Source of the DNA: an uncultured Roseobacter sp.
GTDB lineage: Bacteria; Pseudomonadota; Alphaproteobacteria; Rhodobacterales; Rhodobacteraceae
Length of the DNA stretch: 64,000 nt
Assembly (NCBI RefSeq): GCF_947496515.1
Contig: NZ_CANMDB010000007.1
Coordinates: 124,001-188,000, forward strand
Reading direction: 5' to 3'
Shown here: piece by piece, positions 26,176-35,643 of the stretch
Position numbering within the stretch: the first letter of the stretch is position 1
How the letters are laid out: each line of letters opens with the position of its first letter
Notes under the pieces: generated by a model
The model's database searches: none
Seen by the model: the letters and a program-made list of their open reading frames with translations, nothing else
What the model was told of the DNA's origin: nothing
Translations under genes and position numbers: made by a program

Positions 26176-26262
26176 GCGGACGTGGTGGAATCGGTAGACA
26201 CAAGAGACTTAAAATCTCTCGATCGTATGATCATGCGGGTTCGAGTCCCGCCGTCCGCACCA
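26176..26262 (+). tRNA. tRNA-Leu (UAA anticodon)
   Basis: A class II tRNA of 87 bases including an encoded CCA. The acceptor stem GCGGACG (26176-26182) pairs with CGTCCGC (26252-26258), with discriminator A and CCA at 26260-26262. The anticodon arm is AGAGACTTAAAATCTCT with anticodon TAA, followed by a long variable arm and the T arm GCGGGTTCGAGTCCCGC. It reads UUA codons. The first unit of a 111-bp tandem repeat begins inside its acceptor stem. Confidence 0.96.
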
Positions 26263-26500
26263 CAGTCGCTTTGGGCAAAAGCGACGAAGCTCTTCACAAT
26301 GGTGTCACGCGGCAGTCGTTTCGAAGAAACGATGAGAGCGCTTGTTTCTAGTTCTCTCTTCTCATCCGCACCACAGTCGCTTCGGACTGAAGCGACGAAG
26401 CTCGGCGGAATGGCGTCATGCGGCAGTCGTTTCGAAGAAGCGATGAGAGCATTTTGTTCCAGTTCTCTCTTCTGATCCGCACCACCGTCGCTTTTGGCAG
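26254..26500 (+). repeat. 111-bp tandem repeat starting at the tRNA-Leu 3' end
   Basis: Two full units (26254-26364 and 26365-26475) and the beginning of a third (from 26476), each starting with TCCGCACCAC, the 3' end of the tRNA. Each full unit contains two hairpins. Hairpin 1 is 26265-26272 with 26278-26285 in unit 1 and the same +111 in unit 2; its closing pair changes from T-A to C-G between units. Hairpin 2 is 26316-26322 with 26326-26332; in unit 2 one pair becomes a T-G wobble. The loops differ while the stems are preserved. Unit 3 keeps only a degenerate hairpin 1. Confidence 0.85.
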
Positions 26501-26679
26501 AAAAGTGGCAATTGGAACTTGTGATTAGCCCCGGGGACCGGTTGTCTCGCCGAACCATGACGCCCCTTTCGTCTCACGCCCAAAACCTGCGTGGGCGTGC
26601 TGCGATGCCACTACAGAAAGGACTTGAAAGGGCTCATCTTCCCGGGTCTCCCGCCCGCGCGGTGATCCGGAGCCTGTGC

Positions 26680-27918
26680 TCAACCGCGACCTGACACACT
26701 GCTTTGATAGCGATCGAGTTCGGTGATCAGGGCGCGACCTGTGGGTAGGTTCTCACGGGCGGAAAACTCGTCCCAGACGAGAGAGAACGGCATGTCCTTG
26801 AACTCTTCGGTGACGGTCAGTCGGCTGGTGAAATCCAAGGCGTTCTCGGCGGATTTCAATGTGTCCAATGGCATCAGCAGTGCACGAAGCAAGGCCTTTT
26901 GCATGTTGCGGGTGCCAATCACCCAGGCTGCCGTCCGGCTGATCGTCGCATCAAAGAAGTCCAGCCCGATACGGGTTCTGCCCAGCAAATCCGCGCTGAC
27001 CAGTTCCTGCGCCATCTGCAGGATGGCGTCGTCGAGCAATATGACGTGGTCGCTGTCCCACCGCATCGGGCGAGAGACATGAAGCAGTATGTCATCAACC
27101 GACAGCGCCACGGAACTGAGTTTGTCAGCAATGTTCTCGGTCGGATGGAAGTGGCCCATGTCGAGGCACAACAGCGTGCCTTTTCGGATCGCGTAGCCCA
27201 GGTAGAATTCATGGCTTCCGACGGTGCAGGCTTCGACACCAATCCCGAATAGCTTGCTTTCGACAGCGTCGAGCATCTGGGATTTGTCGAGGCTAGTCGC
27301 AAGCATGGTGTCGAGGGACGCCTCAAGTCGCACCCGCGCGGACATCCGGTCAGTAGGGGTGTCCTTGTAGCCGTCAGGCACCCATATATTGTTCACACAG
27401 GCCGATCCCAGAGCAGCCCCGATTTTGGCCGCGATATCCCGGGACCGCCGCCCGTGTTCTAGCCAGAAATCACGGATCTCCCTGTCCGGATGGCTGAGCG
27501 TCAGATTGTCGTCTGCCTTGGGGTGGGCAAAGAAAGTCGGATTGAAGTCCAGACCGATCCCCTGATCTTTGGCCCAATCGACCCAGGGGGTGAAATGACC
27601 GAACTCGATTTCATCGCGATCAGGGGTCGCATCTGTGTCCAGATACATGGCGTGCAGGTTCAGCCTATGGGTTCCCGGGATCATCGAATAGGCAAACTCC
27701 AGATCCGCGCGTAGTTCATCCGGTGTCCGCGCGCGGCCGGGATGATTGCCTGTCGCCTGGATGCCGCCACCCGAGGTACCGGTCTTTTGTTCAAAGCCCC
27801 GAACGTCGTCGCCCTGCCAGCAATGCATGGAGATGGGAATGGATCTCAACCGCTGCAATGCGGCCTCGGTATCCACGCCCCAGTCGGCGAAGGCGGCCTT
27901 TGCTGATTGATAGCTCAT
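26680..27918 (-). CDS. rhaA: L-rhamnose isomerase
   Basis: A 412-residue enzyme collinear with E. coli RhaA throughout: SMHCWQGDDVRGFE, GGIQATGNHPGRARTPDELRADLE, LNLHAMYLD, DAVESKLFGIG, LCLDMGHFHPTE, LLHVSRPMRWDSDHV and GLDFFDATISRTAAWVIGTRNMQKALLRALL. The metal-binding Glu, Asp and His residues lie in these blocks. It converts L-rhamnose to L-rhamnulose in the cytosol. It is 10 bp downstream of rhaD on the same strand. The name rhaI is used for the equivalent gene in some rhizobia. Confidence 0.93.
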   Translation of the reverse strand: MSYQSAKAAFADWGVDTEAALQRLRSIPISMHCWQGDDVRGFEQKTGTSGGGIQATGNHPGRARTPDELRADLEFAYSMIPGTHRLNLHAMYLDTDATPDRDEIEFGHFTPWVDWAKDQGIGLDFNPTFFAHPKADDNLTLSHPDREIRDFWLEHGRRSRDIAAKIGAALGSACVNNIWVPDGYKDTPTDRMSARVRLEASLDTMLATSLDKSQMLDAVESKLFGIGVEACTVGSHEFYLGYAIRKGTLLCLDMGHFHPTENIADKLSSVALSVDDILLHVSRPMRWDSDHVILLDDAILQMAQELVSADLLGRTRIGLDFFDATISRTAAWVIGTRNMQKALLRALLMPLDTLKSAENALDFTSRLTVTEEFKDMPFSLVWDEFSARENLPTGRALITELDRYQSSVSGRG

Positions 27919-27927
27919 GGTGATCCC

Positions 27928-30030
27928 CTACCGTGTAAAGGCCTGGACGTTACCGGCATCGACATTGAGGATGTTGCCCGTGGATTTGGCGGATATGTCG
28001 GCGGCGAAGAAGTAGCAGGCCTCGGCGATATCCTCCGGATAAACGGAACGCTTTAGCAAAGAGCGCTGGCGATACATTTCTTCCAGCCCTTCCTTGTCGG
28101 TGCCATAGGTGCCCGCGCGTTGTTCAAGCCAATCCCCTTCCCAGATCCTGGATCCGCGCAGAACCGCATCGGGGTTGACCACATTGACGCGAATGCCGGT
28201 CTCCCCGCCTTCCAGGGCAAGGCACCGTGCGAGATGGATTTCGGACGCTTTTGCGGTGCAATAGGCGGCGGCATTGGGCGATGCGGCCAGGCCATTCTTG
28301 GATGCGACGAAAACGACAGAGCCACCTAGATCCTGCAGCCGCATGACCTTGAACGCTTCGCGACTGACCAGGAAATAGCCCGTGGACAAGATGTCCATGT
28401 TTTTGTTCCAGAGCGCGAGCGAGGTTTCCTCAATCGGTGCGGACGATGCGATGCCCGCATTGGACACGAGGATGTCGACGCCGCCAAACTCGACACGGGC
28501 ATCGGCGAACGCGGCTGCGACGGCCTCTTCGTTCGTGACATTCATAACGACGCTGCGCACCGCATCCTTGCCATGGCGGGCGGCCAGGGTCTCTTTGGTG
28601 GCGGCAAGCGCGTCCTCGTTTACGTCGGCCAGCACGACGCAGGCACCTTCGCTCAGATACCGCTGGGCCGTGGCGCTGCCGATGCCTCCCGCGCCGCCGG
28701 TCACGAGGGCCACCCGGCCCGCGAGCGATTTCGGCTTCGGCATGCGCTGCAGCTTCGCTTCTTCCAAAAGCCAGTACTCAATGTCAAAGGCTTCCTGCTC
28801 AGGCAGCCCCTGATACTCGCTCACCGTAGACGCGCCGCGCATCACGTTGATTGCGTTGACATAGAATTCGCCGGAGATGCGTGCGGTCGACTTGTCCTTT
28901 GCAAATGTGATCATCCCAACTCCGGGCACGAGATAGACCACCGCATTGGGGTCGCGCAGCGCCGGGCTGTCGTCGTGCTTACATCGCTCGTAGTAGGCCG
29001 CGTAGTCCTTTCGATAGGTTTCAACCTGCTTGGGCAGACCGGCCAGAACATCCTCGATATTGCCCACAGCGGGATCAAATGGGACGACCAGTGGGCGGAT
29101 CTTTGTGCGCAGAAAATGATCCGGGCATGACGTGCCCAATGCGGCCAGTTGCGCCATATCCCTTGAATTGACGAACTCAAGGACCGCATCGCTGTCGTTG
29201 AAATGACCAACCATGTGCTGGTTTCCCGACACGAAGCCGCGAATCGCCGGCATGAGGCGGGCCGCCATCGCGCGACGGCGTTCGGGTGAAAGACTGTCGT
29301 GGATCGGCCCGCCGAAAGGAGCGATGCCACGGCTTTGCCCTGATAGCCATTTCGTTGCGACGTTGATGACATCAATGGACTGGTCATAGCATGCGCGGGC
29401 CGTATCACCCCATGTGAAAAGACCGTGACTTTCCAGAACGACCCCATCGGCGTCGGGATTGTCGAGGCAGAATTTCTCAAGCCAGAGACCCAATTCGTAG
29501 CCGGGCCGCTTCCAGGGCAACCAGCCAATGCGATTGCCAAAAATCTGCCGGGTTAATGCCTCGGAGTTCTTGGACGCAGCAATGGCAATAATCGCGTCGG
29601 CGTGGACGTGATCAACGTGCTTGCGGGGGACATATGCGTGTAGTGGCGTATCTATGGAGGCAGCGCGGGGGTTCAGTTTGAACGTGCAGTGCGGCAAATA
29701 GCCAACCATCTCATCTTCGAACTCGACGCCGCGATAAAGTGCCTTCAGGGCGTGCAGCTTGTCCATGTAGAGCGTGGCAAACCCGTCCATCTTCATCGAT
29801 CCGATATCGCCGCCGGAGCCCTTGACCCAGAGCACCTCGACCTGTTCGCCGGTCAGAGGGTCGGTTTCGATGATCTTGGCGGAGGTATTGCCTCCTCCGT
29901 AATTGGTCACGCGCTTGTCGGATCCCAGAATGTTCGACCGGTAGAGCAAAAGCTCCGATTCGCTCATGCCTTCGGCGTCTTGATCCACCCAACGGCGATC
30001 GAGGAGCTTAGAGTCCAGCGTTTCCAACAT
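27928..30030 (-). CDS. rhaD: Bifunctional rhamnulose-1-phosphate aldolase / short-chain alcohol dehydrogenase
   Basis: A 700-residue fusion. The N-terminal 400 residues are a class II aldolase (VTNYGGGNTSAK, HVHADAIIAIAAS with zinc His residues, GVVLESHGLFTWGD). The C-terminal 260 residues are a short-chain dehydrogenase with VTGGAGGIGSATA near 440, LVSNAGIA and the YCTAK catalytic Tyr/Lys. The aldolase splits rhamnulose-1-phosphate to dihydroxyacetone phosphate and L-lactaldehyde, and the dehydrogenase is expected to act on lactaldehyde. GGGAGG precedes the ATG. It is transcribed divergently from rhaR with rhaA. Confidence 0.93.
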   Translation of the reverse strand: MLETLDSKLLDRRWVDQDAEGMSESELLLYRSNILGSDKRVTNYGGGNTSAKIIETDPLTGEQVEVLWVKGSGGDIGSMKMDGFATLYMDKLHALKALYRGVEFEDEMVGYLPHCTFKLNPRAASIDTPLHAYVPRKHVDHVHADAIIAIAASKNSEALTRQIFGNRIGWLPWKRPGYELGLWLEKFCLDNPDADGVVLESHGLFTWGDTARACYDQSIDVINVATKWLSGQSRGIAPFGGPIHDSLSPERRRAMAARLMPAIRGFVSGNQHMVGHFNDSDAVLEFVNSRDMAQLAALGTSCPDHFLRTKIRPLVVPFDPAVGNIEDVLAGLPKQVETYRKDYAAYYERCKHDDSPALRDPNAVVYLVPGVGMITFAKDKSTARISGEFYVNAINVMRGASTVSEYQGLPEQEAFDIEYWLLEEAKLQRMPKPKSLAGRVALVTGGAGGIGSATAQRYLSEGACVVLADVNEDALAATKETLAARHGKDAVRSVVMNVTNEEAVAAAFADARVEFGGVDILVSNAGIASSAPIEETSLALWNKNMDILSTGYFLVSREAFKVMRLQDLGGSVVFVASKNGLAASPNAAAYCTAKASEIHLARCLALEGGETGIRVNVVNPDAVLRGSRIWEGDWLEQRAGTYGTDKEGLEEMYRQRSLLKRSVYPEDIAEACYFFAADISAKSTGNILNVDAGNVQAFTR

Positions 30031-30100
30031 GTTCCCTCCCGGTCAGCGCTTTGCGCCCATCATCTTCATGGCGGCAAGGCTGGGCGGGTTAGCATGGTTT

Positions 30101-30170
30101 GTCAATCAACTTCGATCATTATCAATCGCCATTATGCCCCAGTGACTGATCGTGATTGTTTTTGATTGAC
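30101..30170. promoter_or_regulatory. 9-bp inverted repeat in the rhaD-rhaR divergent promoter
   Basis: GTCAATCAA (30101-30109) and TTGATTGAC (30162-30170) are perfect inverted copies separated by 52 bp. Additional related half-sites lie between them (ATCAATC near 30121 and GTGATTG near 30152). DeoR-type repressors often bind spaced repeats, so this is the likely RhaR operator controlling both arms. Confidence 0.55.
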
Positions 30171-30216
30171 AGAGAGCGCGAATCTGCACAGCCTTGGTCA
30201 CCAAGGGGAGGTCGAT

Positions 30217-31017
30217 ATGCACGAGAAAGAACGCCATACGATCATCTTGTCTGCGGTTGAAGAACGCCCCGTCGTGACTGTGGCCGAGTTGTGCAATCTG
30301 ACCGGCGCGTCGGAGGCCACGATCCGACGGGATATCGTGACCCTGGATCACCAAAAGCAGCTTCGCCGGGTGCGGGGGGGCGCCGAAGCGCTTAGCCCGC
30401 CGCAGTTTGTCGGCCTCGCAGGGCGGCCGTTTTCGGTCAACGAAGCCATGCGGATTGCTGAAAAGCAGGCAATTGCGGCAGCAGCTGTCGATCTGTGCGA
30501 CGACGGCGATGCTGTCATTATCAACGGCGGCACGACGACATTTCAGATGGTTCACCCATTGGCGAGCCGGCGGATGCAGGTCTTCACTAATTCGTTCCCC
30601 ATTGCCGAGCATCTGCTCAAGCATTCAAAAAACACGGTCATGCTGTCGGGTGGGACGATCTACCGTGAACAGAACATCATCCTGTCGCCTTTCGATAATG
30701 ATGTGACCCGCAACTTCTGTGCCCGCCGCATGTTCATGGGCGCTCAAGGGCTCGGTCCGCTGGGCTTGATGGAAGCCGACCCGCTGCTGATCCAGGCAGA
30801 GCAAAAGCTGATCGGCCAGGCGGATGAGTTGGTCGTTCTGGTCGACAGCAGCAAGTTCGACCAGCGCTCCAGCCTCGTGCTTTGCCCGCTGAGCCGTATC
30901 AGCACGGTCATCACCGACGACCAGATTTCAGACAAGGCAGCCGCCATGCTGGAGGCCGCCGACGTGACCTTGATCGTCACCCAATCGGGGAGCGCTCAAA
31001 AAAACGTGGCCTCATAA
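30217..31017 (+). CDS. rhaR: DeoR-family regulator of rhamnose utilisation
   Basis: A 266-residue regulator with an N-terminal DeoR helix-turn-helix (RPVVTVAELCNLTGASEATIRRDIVTLDHQKQLRRVRGGA) and a C-terminal sugar-phosphate-sensing domain (VIINGGTTTFQMVHPL, VMLSGGTIYREQNIILS, FMGAQGL, VVLVDSSKF). The first gene of the transport arm, it is divergent from rhaDA, as in rhizobia where RhaR represses the locus. The ATG at 30217 follows AGGGGAGG; the extra 17 upstream codons are not conserved-looking. Confidence 0.88.
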   Translation: MHEKERHTIILSAVEERPVVTVAELCNLTGASEATIRRDIVTLDHQKQLRRVRGGAEALSPPQFVGLAGRPFSVNEAMRIAEKQAIAAAAVDLCDDGDAVIINGGTTTFQMVHPLASRRMQVFTNSFPIAEHLLKHSKNTVMLSGGTIYREQNIILSPFDNDVTRNFCARRMFMGAQGLGPLGLMEADPLLIQAEQKLIGQADELVVLVDSSKFDQRSSLVLCPLSRISTVITDDQISDKAAAMLEAADVTLIVTQSGSAQKNVAS

Positions 31018-31055
31018 GGGGCCCGATACGCGAACGTACTTTAGGGAGGAAACCA

Positions 31056-32057
31056 ATGAAACGTCGCACTTTTACCAAACTCACCGCAAGCCTCAGCCTC
31101 GCAGCAGGCCTCTTTGGCACCACCGCGCTGGCCGAGGACAACATGCGCATCGCACTTGTGGTCAAAGCACTTGGCATCGGCTTTTTCGAGGCTGCCGCGG
31201 AAGGCGCCGAAGAAGCGGCCCAGGAATTGGGCGGGGTGGAGATCATCTATACCGGGCCAACCGACACGACCGCTGAAGGTCAGATCGAAGTGATCAATTC
31301 GCTGATCGCCCAGGGCGTCGATGCGATCGCCGTGTCGGCCAATGACACCGATGCGCTTGTGCCAACGCTCAAGAAGGCCATGCAACGGGGCATCACGGTC
31401 ATTTCCTGGGATTCGGGCGTTGCCGAGGACGGTCGCCAGATGCACCTGAACCCGTCGTCCAATGCGCTGATTGGCAATATGATCATCAAACTGGCCGCCG
31501 ATCACCTGCCGGAGGGCGGTGATGTGGCTGTATTGTCCGCAACCACAACCTCGACGAACCAGAACATCTGGATCGAGGAAATGAACAAGGTCATGGGCGA
31601 TTATCCCGGCATAAACGTCGTGGCGACGGTTTATGGTGATGATCTTGCCGACAAATCCTACCGCGAGGCCACCGGCCTGATGCAGTCTCACCCCGATCTC
31701 GATGCGATCATCGCGCCGACCTCCGTTGGCATCGTCGCCGCAGCTCAGGCGGTCGTGGATGCCGGAAAGGTGGGGGAAGTCAACGTGACCGGCCTCGGCC
31801 TTCCATCGGAAATGGCCGGTGCGATTGAAAACGGTGCCTCACAGTCCTTCGCGATCTGGAACCCGATTGATCTTGGCTACTCCGCCGCCATGATCGCGCA
31901 CGCTCTGGCGTCCGGTGCCGCAACTGCCGCACCCGGATCCGAGATCTCGATTGGTCGGGTCGGCACGATCACGCTGGACGAGACGAGCTCTGCCGCCATG
32001 GCGGATCCTTTCGTCTATGACGCCTCCAACATCGACCAGTTCAAGTCGATCTTCTAG
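31056..32057 (+). CDS. rhaS: L-rhamnose ABC transporter, substrate-binding protein
   Basis: A 333-residue periplasmic binding protein of the sugar-binding peripla_BP_4 type, with a signal peptide MKRRTFTKLTASLSLAAGLFGTTALA. The mature part has IALVVKALGIGFFEAAAEGAEEAAQELGGVEIIYTGPTDTTAEGQ and the hinge region TTTSTNQNIWIEEM. It captures L-rhamnose and delivers it to RhaP/RhaQ. AGGGAGGA ends 5 bases before the ATG. A hairpin follows the stop, likely giving higher expression than the downstream genes. Confidence 0.9.
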   Translation: MKRRTFTKLTASLSLAAGLFGTTALAEDNMRIALVVKALGIGFFEAAAEGAEEAAQELGGVEIIYTGPTDTTAEGQIEVINSLIAQGVDAIAVSANDTDALVPTLKKAMQRGITVISWDSGVAEDGRQMHLNPSSNALIGNMIIKLAADHLPEGGDVAVLSATTTSTNQNIWIEEMNKVMGDYPGINVVATVYGDDLADKSYREATGLMQSHPDLDAIIAPTSVGIVAAAQAVVDAGKVGEVNVTGLGLPSEMAGAIENGASQSFAIWNPIDLGYSAAMIAHALASGAATAAPGSEISIGRVGTITLDETSSAAMADPFVYDASNIDQFKSIF

Positions 32058-32074
32058 GGGATCGACGCGTCTTT

Positions 32075-32101
32075 CCGGTGCGGTCGAATGGGCCGCGCCG
32101 G
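32075..32101 (+). promoter_or_regulatory. Intra-operon hairpin after rhaS
   Basis: Stem 32075-32083 with 32093-32101 (CCGGTGCGG with CCGCGCCGG, one G-T pair, 9-base loop) in the 75-bp gap between rhaS and rhaT, with no T-run. Such hairpins commonly protect the mRNA of an abundant binding protein or partly attenuate the downstream genes. Confidence 0.5.
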
Positions 32102-32132
32102 ATACCTCTTTTCCAGCGGATTGAGATCCCCG

Positions 32133-33665
32133 ATGCTGAAAAAACCGGACACCTTCTTGCCGACTGACGACGGGACCGGGGAAACCGCGGTCCTGGCGCT
32201 CGATGGCATTACAAAGAGGTTTCCGGGGGTGATCGCCCTGTCGGGTGTGTCACTCCGTCTGATACCGGGCAAGGTCACGGCTCTTATTGGTGAGAACGGT
32301 GCGGGCAAATCGACAGTTGTGAAAATCCTGACCGGGATTTACCAACCCGATGGTGGCGCGATGCTCGTCGATGAGCTTCCGACTGTCTTTCCGGCGCCCC
32401 AGGTCGCTGCCGAACACGGCGTGACGGCCATTCACCAGGAAACGGTTTTATTCGACGAGCTATCGGTGGCCGAAAACATCTTTCTCGGACACGCACCGCG
32501 GGGGCGTTTCGGGTTGATAGATCTCAAAGCCATGATCGCCAGATCGCGCGATATCCTTGAGAGTATCGGTGCGGGCATCGATCCCGAACAAAAGCTGAAA
32601 GACCTCGGTATTGCGAAAAAACATCTGGTGGCCATCGCCCGAGCGCTGTCCATTGATGCCCGCGTTGTCATCATGGATGAGCCGACGGCGGCGCTGTCAC
32701 ACAAGGAAATCGAAGAGCTGTACGAGCTTGTTGAAAGCCTCAAGTCGCAAGGCAAGGCAATCCTGTTTATCAGTCACAAGTTCGACGAGATTTTTCGAAT
32801 TGCCGACAACTATACGGTTTTCCGGGACGGTCAGATGATAGGCAAGGGTGCGATGGCCGACGTGTCCGAAGTTGATTTGGTGACGATGATGGTGGGGCGC
32901 GATGTCAGCCAGATTTTCCCGCAACGCGCGTCCAATCCCGGGGAGACTGTCCTGAAGGTCGAAGGGTACGCGCACCCGACGGAGTTCGAGGATATCAGCT
33001 TTACCTTACGCAAAGGTCAGATCCTGGGGTTTTACGGCCTCGTTGGCGCGGGTCGCTCTGAATTCATGCAGGCCTTGTTCGGGATCACGCGACCCTCACG
33101 CGGCAGAATAGAGATTGACGGTATCACCGCACAGATCACCTCTCCTGCGGACGCCATTGAGAATGGCATTGTCTACGTGCCCGAGGATCGCGGCCAACAA
33201 GGCGCCATTCTAGACCTGCCGATTTTTCAAAACGTGACACTACCTTCGCTCGGGCGGATATCCGGCAACGGATTTCTGAAGCTGGCGCAGGAATTCGCAC
33301 TGGCCCGTGAGTACACCGAACGCCTGGATCTGCGGGCGGCATCCTTGGACACGCATGTCGGCACCCTTTCAGGCGGCAATCAGCAAAAGGTCGTCATCGC
33401 CAAATGGCTCGCGACACGGCCAAAGGTCATCATTCTCGATGAACCCACCAAGGGCGTCGACATCGGATCCAAGGCGGCGGTGCATGAATTCATGGCGGAG
33501 CTGGCAGCCCAAGGCCTCGCCGTGATCATGGTCAGTTCCGAGATCCCGGAGATTTTGGGCATGTCCGACCGCGTTATTGTTATGCGCGAGGGGCGGATCG
33601 TCACCGAACTGGCCCAGGGCGACATGCGGCCCGAGACACTCGTTCGGCACGCGGCCGGGATCTGA
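32133..33665 (+). CDS. rhaT: L-rhamnose ABC transporter, ATP-binding protein
   Basis: A 510-residue ATPase with two fused nucleotide-binding domains, as in RbsA/AraG. The first domain has Walker A GENGAGKST, Q-loop, and VVIMDEPTAALS; the second has a degenerate Walker A (GLVGAGRSE), signature LSGGNQQKV and Walker B VIILDEPTKGVD. The linker includes VYVPEDRGQQGAILDLPI. It powers rhamnose import. The frame starts 15 codons earlier, but the ATG at 32133 is the best fit. Not to be confused with the unrelated E. coli RhaT symporter. Confidence 0.9.
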   Translation: MLKKPDTFLPTDDGTGETAVLALDGITKRFPGVIALSGVSLRLIPGKVTALIGENGAGKSTVVKILTGIYQPDGGAMLVDELPTVFPAPQVAAEHGVTAIHQETVLFDELSVAENIFLGHAPRGRFGLIDLKAMIARSRDILESIGAGIDPEQKLKDLGIAKKHLVAIARALSIDARVVIMDEPTAALSHKEIEELYELVESLKSQGKAILFISHKFDEIFRIADNYTVFRDGQMIGKGAMADVSEVDLVTMMVGRDVSQIFPQRASNPGETVLKVEGYAHPTEFEDISFTLRKGQILGFYGLVGAGRSEFMQALFGITRPSRGRIEIDGITAQITSPADAIENGIVYVPEDRGQQGAILDLPIFQNVTLPSLGRISGNGFLKLAQEFALAREYTERLDLRAASLDTHVGTLSGGNQQKVVIAKWLATRPKVIILDEPTKGVDIGSKAAVHEFMAELAAQGLAVIMVSSEIPEILGMSDRVIVMREGRIVTELAQGDMRPETLVRHAAGI

Positions 33666-33676
33666 AGGAAAACGCC

Positions 33677-34660
33677 ATGCTCAAACGCCTGATCCAGTCG
33701 CGCGAAGCCTTGCTGACCGGCGCAATTATGCTGTTGCTGGCGCTGATCTTCTCGCGCTTTCCCGGATTTGTGACGCCCGCAAACCTCGCCAATGTGTTCA
33801 ACGATACGGCGCCGCTGATCCTGCTGGCGATTGGCCAGATGATCGTCATCCTGACCCGGTGCATTGACCTGAGTGTCGCGGCAAACCTGGCGCTGACGGG
33901 CATGGTGGTGTCTATGATCAACGTCGCGGCACCCGGCCTGCCCATTGCCCTGATCGTGGTCATCGCGGTAGGTCTGGGCACGCTGCTGGGCATGGTCAAC
34001 GGTCTTCTGGTCTGGAAGCTGGCCATTCCACCGATTGTCGTGACGCTCGGAACGATGACCATTTTCCGCGGTCTGATTTTTGTCATCTCCGACGGCAAAT
34101 GGGTCAACAGCCATGAAATGAGCCCCGCCTTCAAAGCGTTTCCGCGGACCGAAATCCTAGGCCTGCCGGTTCTTGGCTGGACTGCGGTCATTGCTGTTAT
34201 CGTTTTCTCTGTCGTGATGACCCGTACCTCGCTGGGTCGGGCCATCTATGCCGCTGGCGGCAATCCCCGTGCCGCGACATATGCAGGGATCAACGTTGGC
34301 AAGACGCAATTCTGGGCCTTTACGATTTCGGGCGCCCTGGCCGGATTGACCGGATATCTCTGGGTCTCCCGCTTTGCCGTCTCATACGTCGATATCGCCG
34401 GGGGCTTTGAGCTTGACGTTGTCGCAGCCTGCGTGATCGGCGGTGTGTCGATCATGGGGGGCATGGGCACCGTTGTGGGCGCGCTGCTGGGGGCGTTGTT
34501 TCTTGGCATCATCAAGAACGCCCTGCCCGTGGTTGACGTCTCTCCCTTTTGGCAGTTGGCCATTTCCGGCGGCGCCATCATCATCGCGGTTGCACTGAAT
34601 GCGAAAGCCAATCGCGTCAAAGGCCGTATCATCCTTAAACGCGCGGAGCGGGCCTCATGA
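33677..34660 (+). CDS. rhaP: L-rhamnose ABC transporter permease
   Basis: A 327-residue inner-membrane protein with about nine helices, of the BPD_transp_2 (RbsC/AraH) family. Typical blocks are GQMIVILTRCIDLSVAANLALTGM, IPPIVVTLGTMTIFRGLIF and GRAIYAAGGNPRAATYAGINV (the EAA-like loop contacting the ATPase). It is encoded 11 bp after rhaT and overlaps the second permease gene by 4 bp, pointing to a RhaP-RhaQ heterodimer. Confidence 0.9.
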   Translation: MLKRLIQSREALLTGAIMLLLALIFSRFPGFVTPANLANVFNDTAPLILLAIGQMIVILTRCIDLSVAANLALTGMVVSMINVAAPGLPIALIVVIAVGLGTLLGMVNGLLVWKLAIPPIVVTLGTMTIFRGLIFVISDGKWVNSHEMSPAFKAFPRTEILGLPVLGWTAVIAVIVFSVVMTRTSLGRAIYAAGGNPRAATYAGINVGKTQFWAFTISGALAGLTGYLWVSRFAVSYVDIAGGFELDVVAACVIGGVSIMGGMGTVVGALLGALFLGIIKNALPVVDVSPFWQLAISGGAIIIAVALNAKANRVKGRIILKRAERAS

Positions 34661-35643
34661 ACACATCCTCGCGCACCATCCCCGACCGGCTGCGGTCTCC
34701 GCTGGAACAGCGCCTCAAGAGCTGGGAGACGCTGCTGCTGCTGGTTGCGATCGGGATCTTTGTCGCCAACAGTCTCGCATCGCCCTACTTCCTGAATGCC
34801 TGGAACCTGAGCGATGCGACATTCAACTTCACCGAAAAGGCGATGATCGCCTTCGCGATGGCGTTGCTCATCATCTCGGGCGAAATCGACCTCTCCGTGG
34901 CGTCCATCATAGCGCTGGCGTCCACCGCGATGGGGGCGGCGGTTCAAATGGGCGTGGGCACACCGGGCCTCGTCCTGATCGGTCTGGGGGTCGGTCTTTT
35001 GTGCGGTGCGTTCAACGGCGTGCTGGTCACCCGTTTCGGGCTGCCGTCCATTGTCGTCACCATCGGGACCATGAGCCTGTTTCGCGGCATCAGCTATATC
35101 GTTCTGGGCGATCAGGCCTTCCGGGGCTATCCCGCCAGCTTTTCGTGGTTCGGTCAGGGCTACGTCTGGTGGGTGATCTCGTTTGAGTTTGTGCTCTTTG
35201 CGATCATCGCGGTGATCTACGCCGTTCTGTTGCACAAAACCAACTTTGGTCGCGCCGTCTATGCCATCGGCAACAACGCGACGGGGGCTATGTTCTCCGG
35301 CATCCGCGTGCAACGGGTAAAGTTCACGCTGTTCCTGCTGACCGGCCTGATGTCCGGTATCGCCGCGATTTGCCTGACGGCGCGGCTCGGCTCAACCCGG
35401 CCGTCCATCGCGACGGGGTGGGAGCTTGAGATCGTGACTATGGTCGTCCTTGGAGGTGTCAGCATTCTGGGTGGCTCAGGCACGATCGTCGGCGTCGTCA
35501 TCGCGGCCTTCGTCATGGGGCTGGTGACCTTCGGGCTGGGTCTCTTAAACGTACCCGGCATCGTGATGTCCATCGTGATCGGAGCGCTGTTGATCGGTGT
35601 CATCGCCCTGCCGCGCCTGTGGTCCATGTGGCGCGCCAGGTGA
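34657..35643 (+). CDS. rhaQ: L-rhamnose ABC transporter permease
   Basis: A 328-residue membrane protein of the same family as Rha[50 protein letters not shown] and [21 protein letters not shown]. It probably pairs with RhaP to form the import channel. It overlaps rhaP by 4 bp (ATGA), and its TGA stop shares one base with the rhaM start (TGATG), so translation of the whole block is coupled. Confidence 0.9.
   Translation: MNTSSRTIPDRLRSPLEQRLKSWETLLLLVAIGIFVANSLASPYFLNAWNLSDATFNFTEKAMIAFAMALLIISGEIDLSVASIIALASTAMGAAVQMGVGTPGLVLIGLGVGLLCGAFNGVLVTRFGLPSIVVTIGTMSLFRGISYIVLGDQAFRGYPASFSWFGQGYVWWVISFEFVLFAIIAVIYAVLLHKTNFGRAVYAIGNNATGAMFSGIRVQRVKFTLFLLTGLMSGIAAICLTARLGSTRPSIATGWELEIVTMVVLGGVSILGGSGTIVGVVIAAFVMGLVTFGLGLLNVPGIVMSIVIGALLIGVIALPRLWSMWRAR

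Noticed and set aside
26254-26500. CRISPR-like array
   Set aside because: Units are 111 bp, contiguous and without unique spacers, and only two and a part are present.
26001-26558. A 185-codon minus-strand frame covering the tRNA-Leu and the 111-bp repeats, with repeated peptide units
   Set aside because: The repeat length is a multiple of three, so any frame through it repeats. It runs antisense through a tRNA, a known source of spurious protein predictions.
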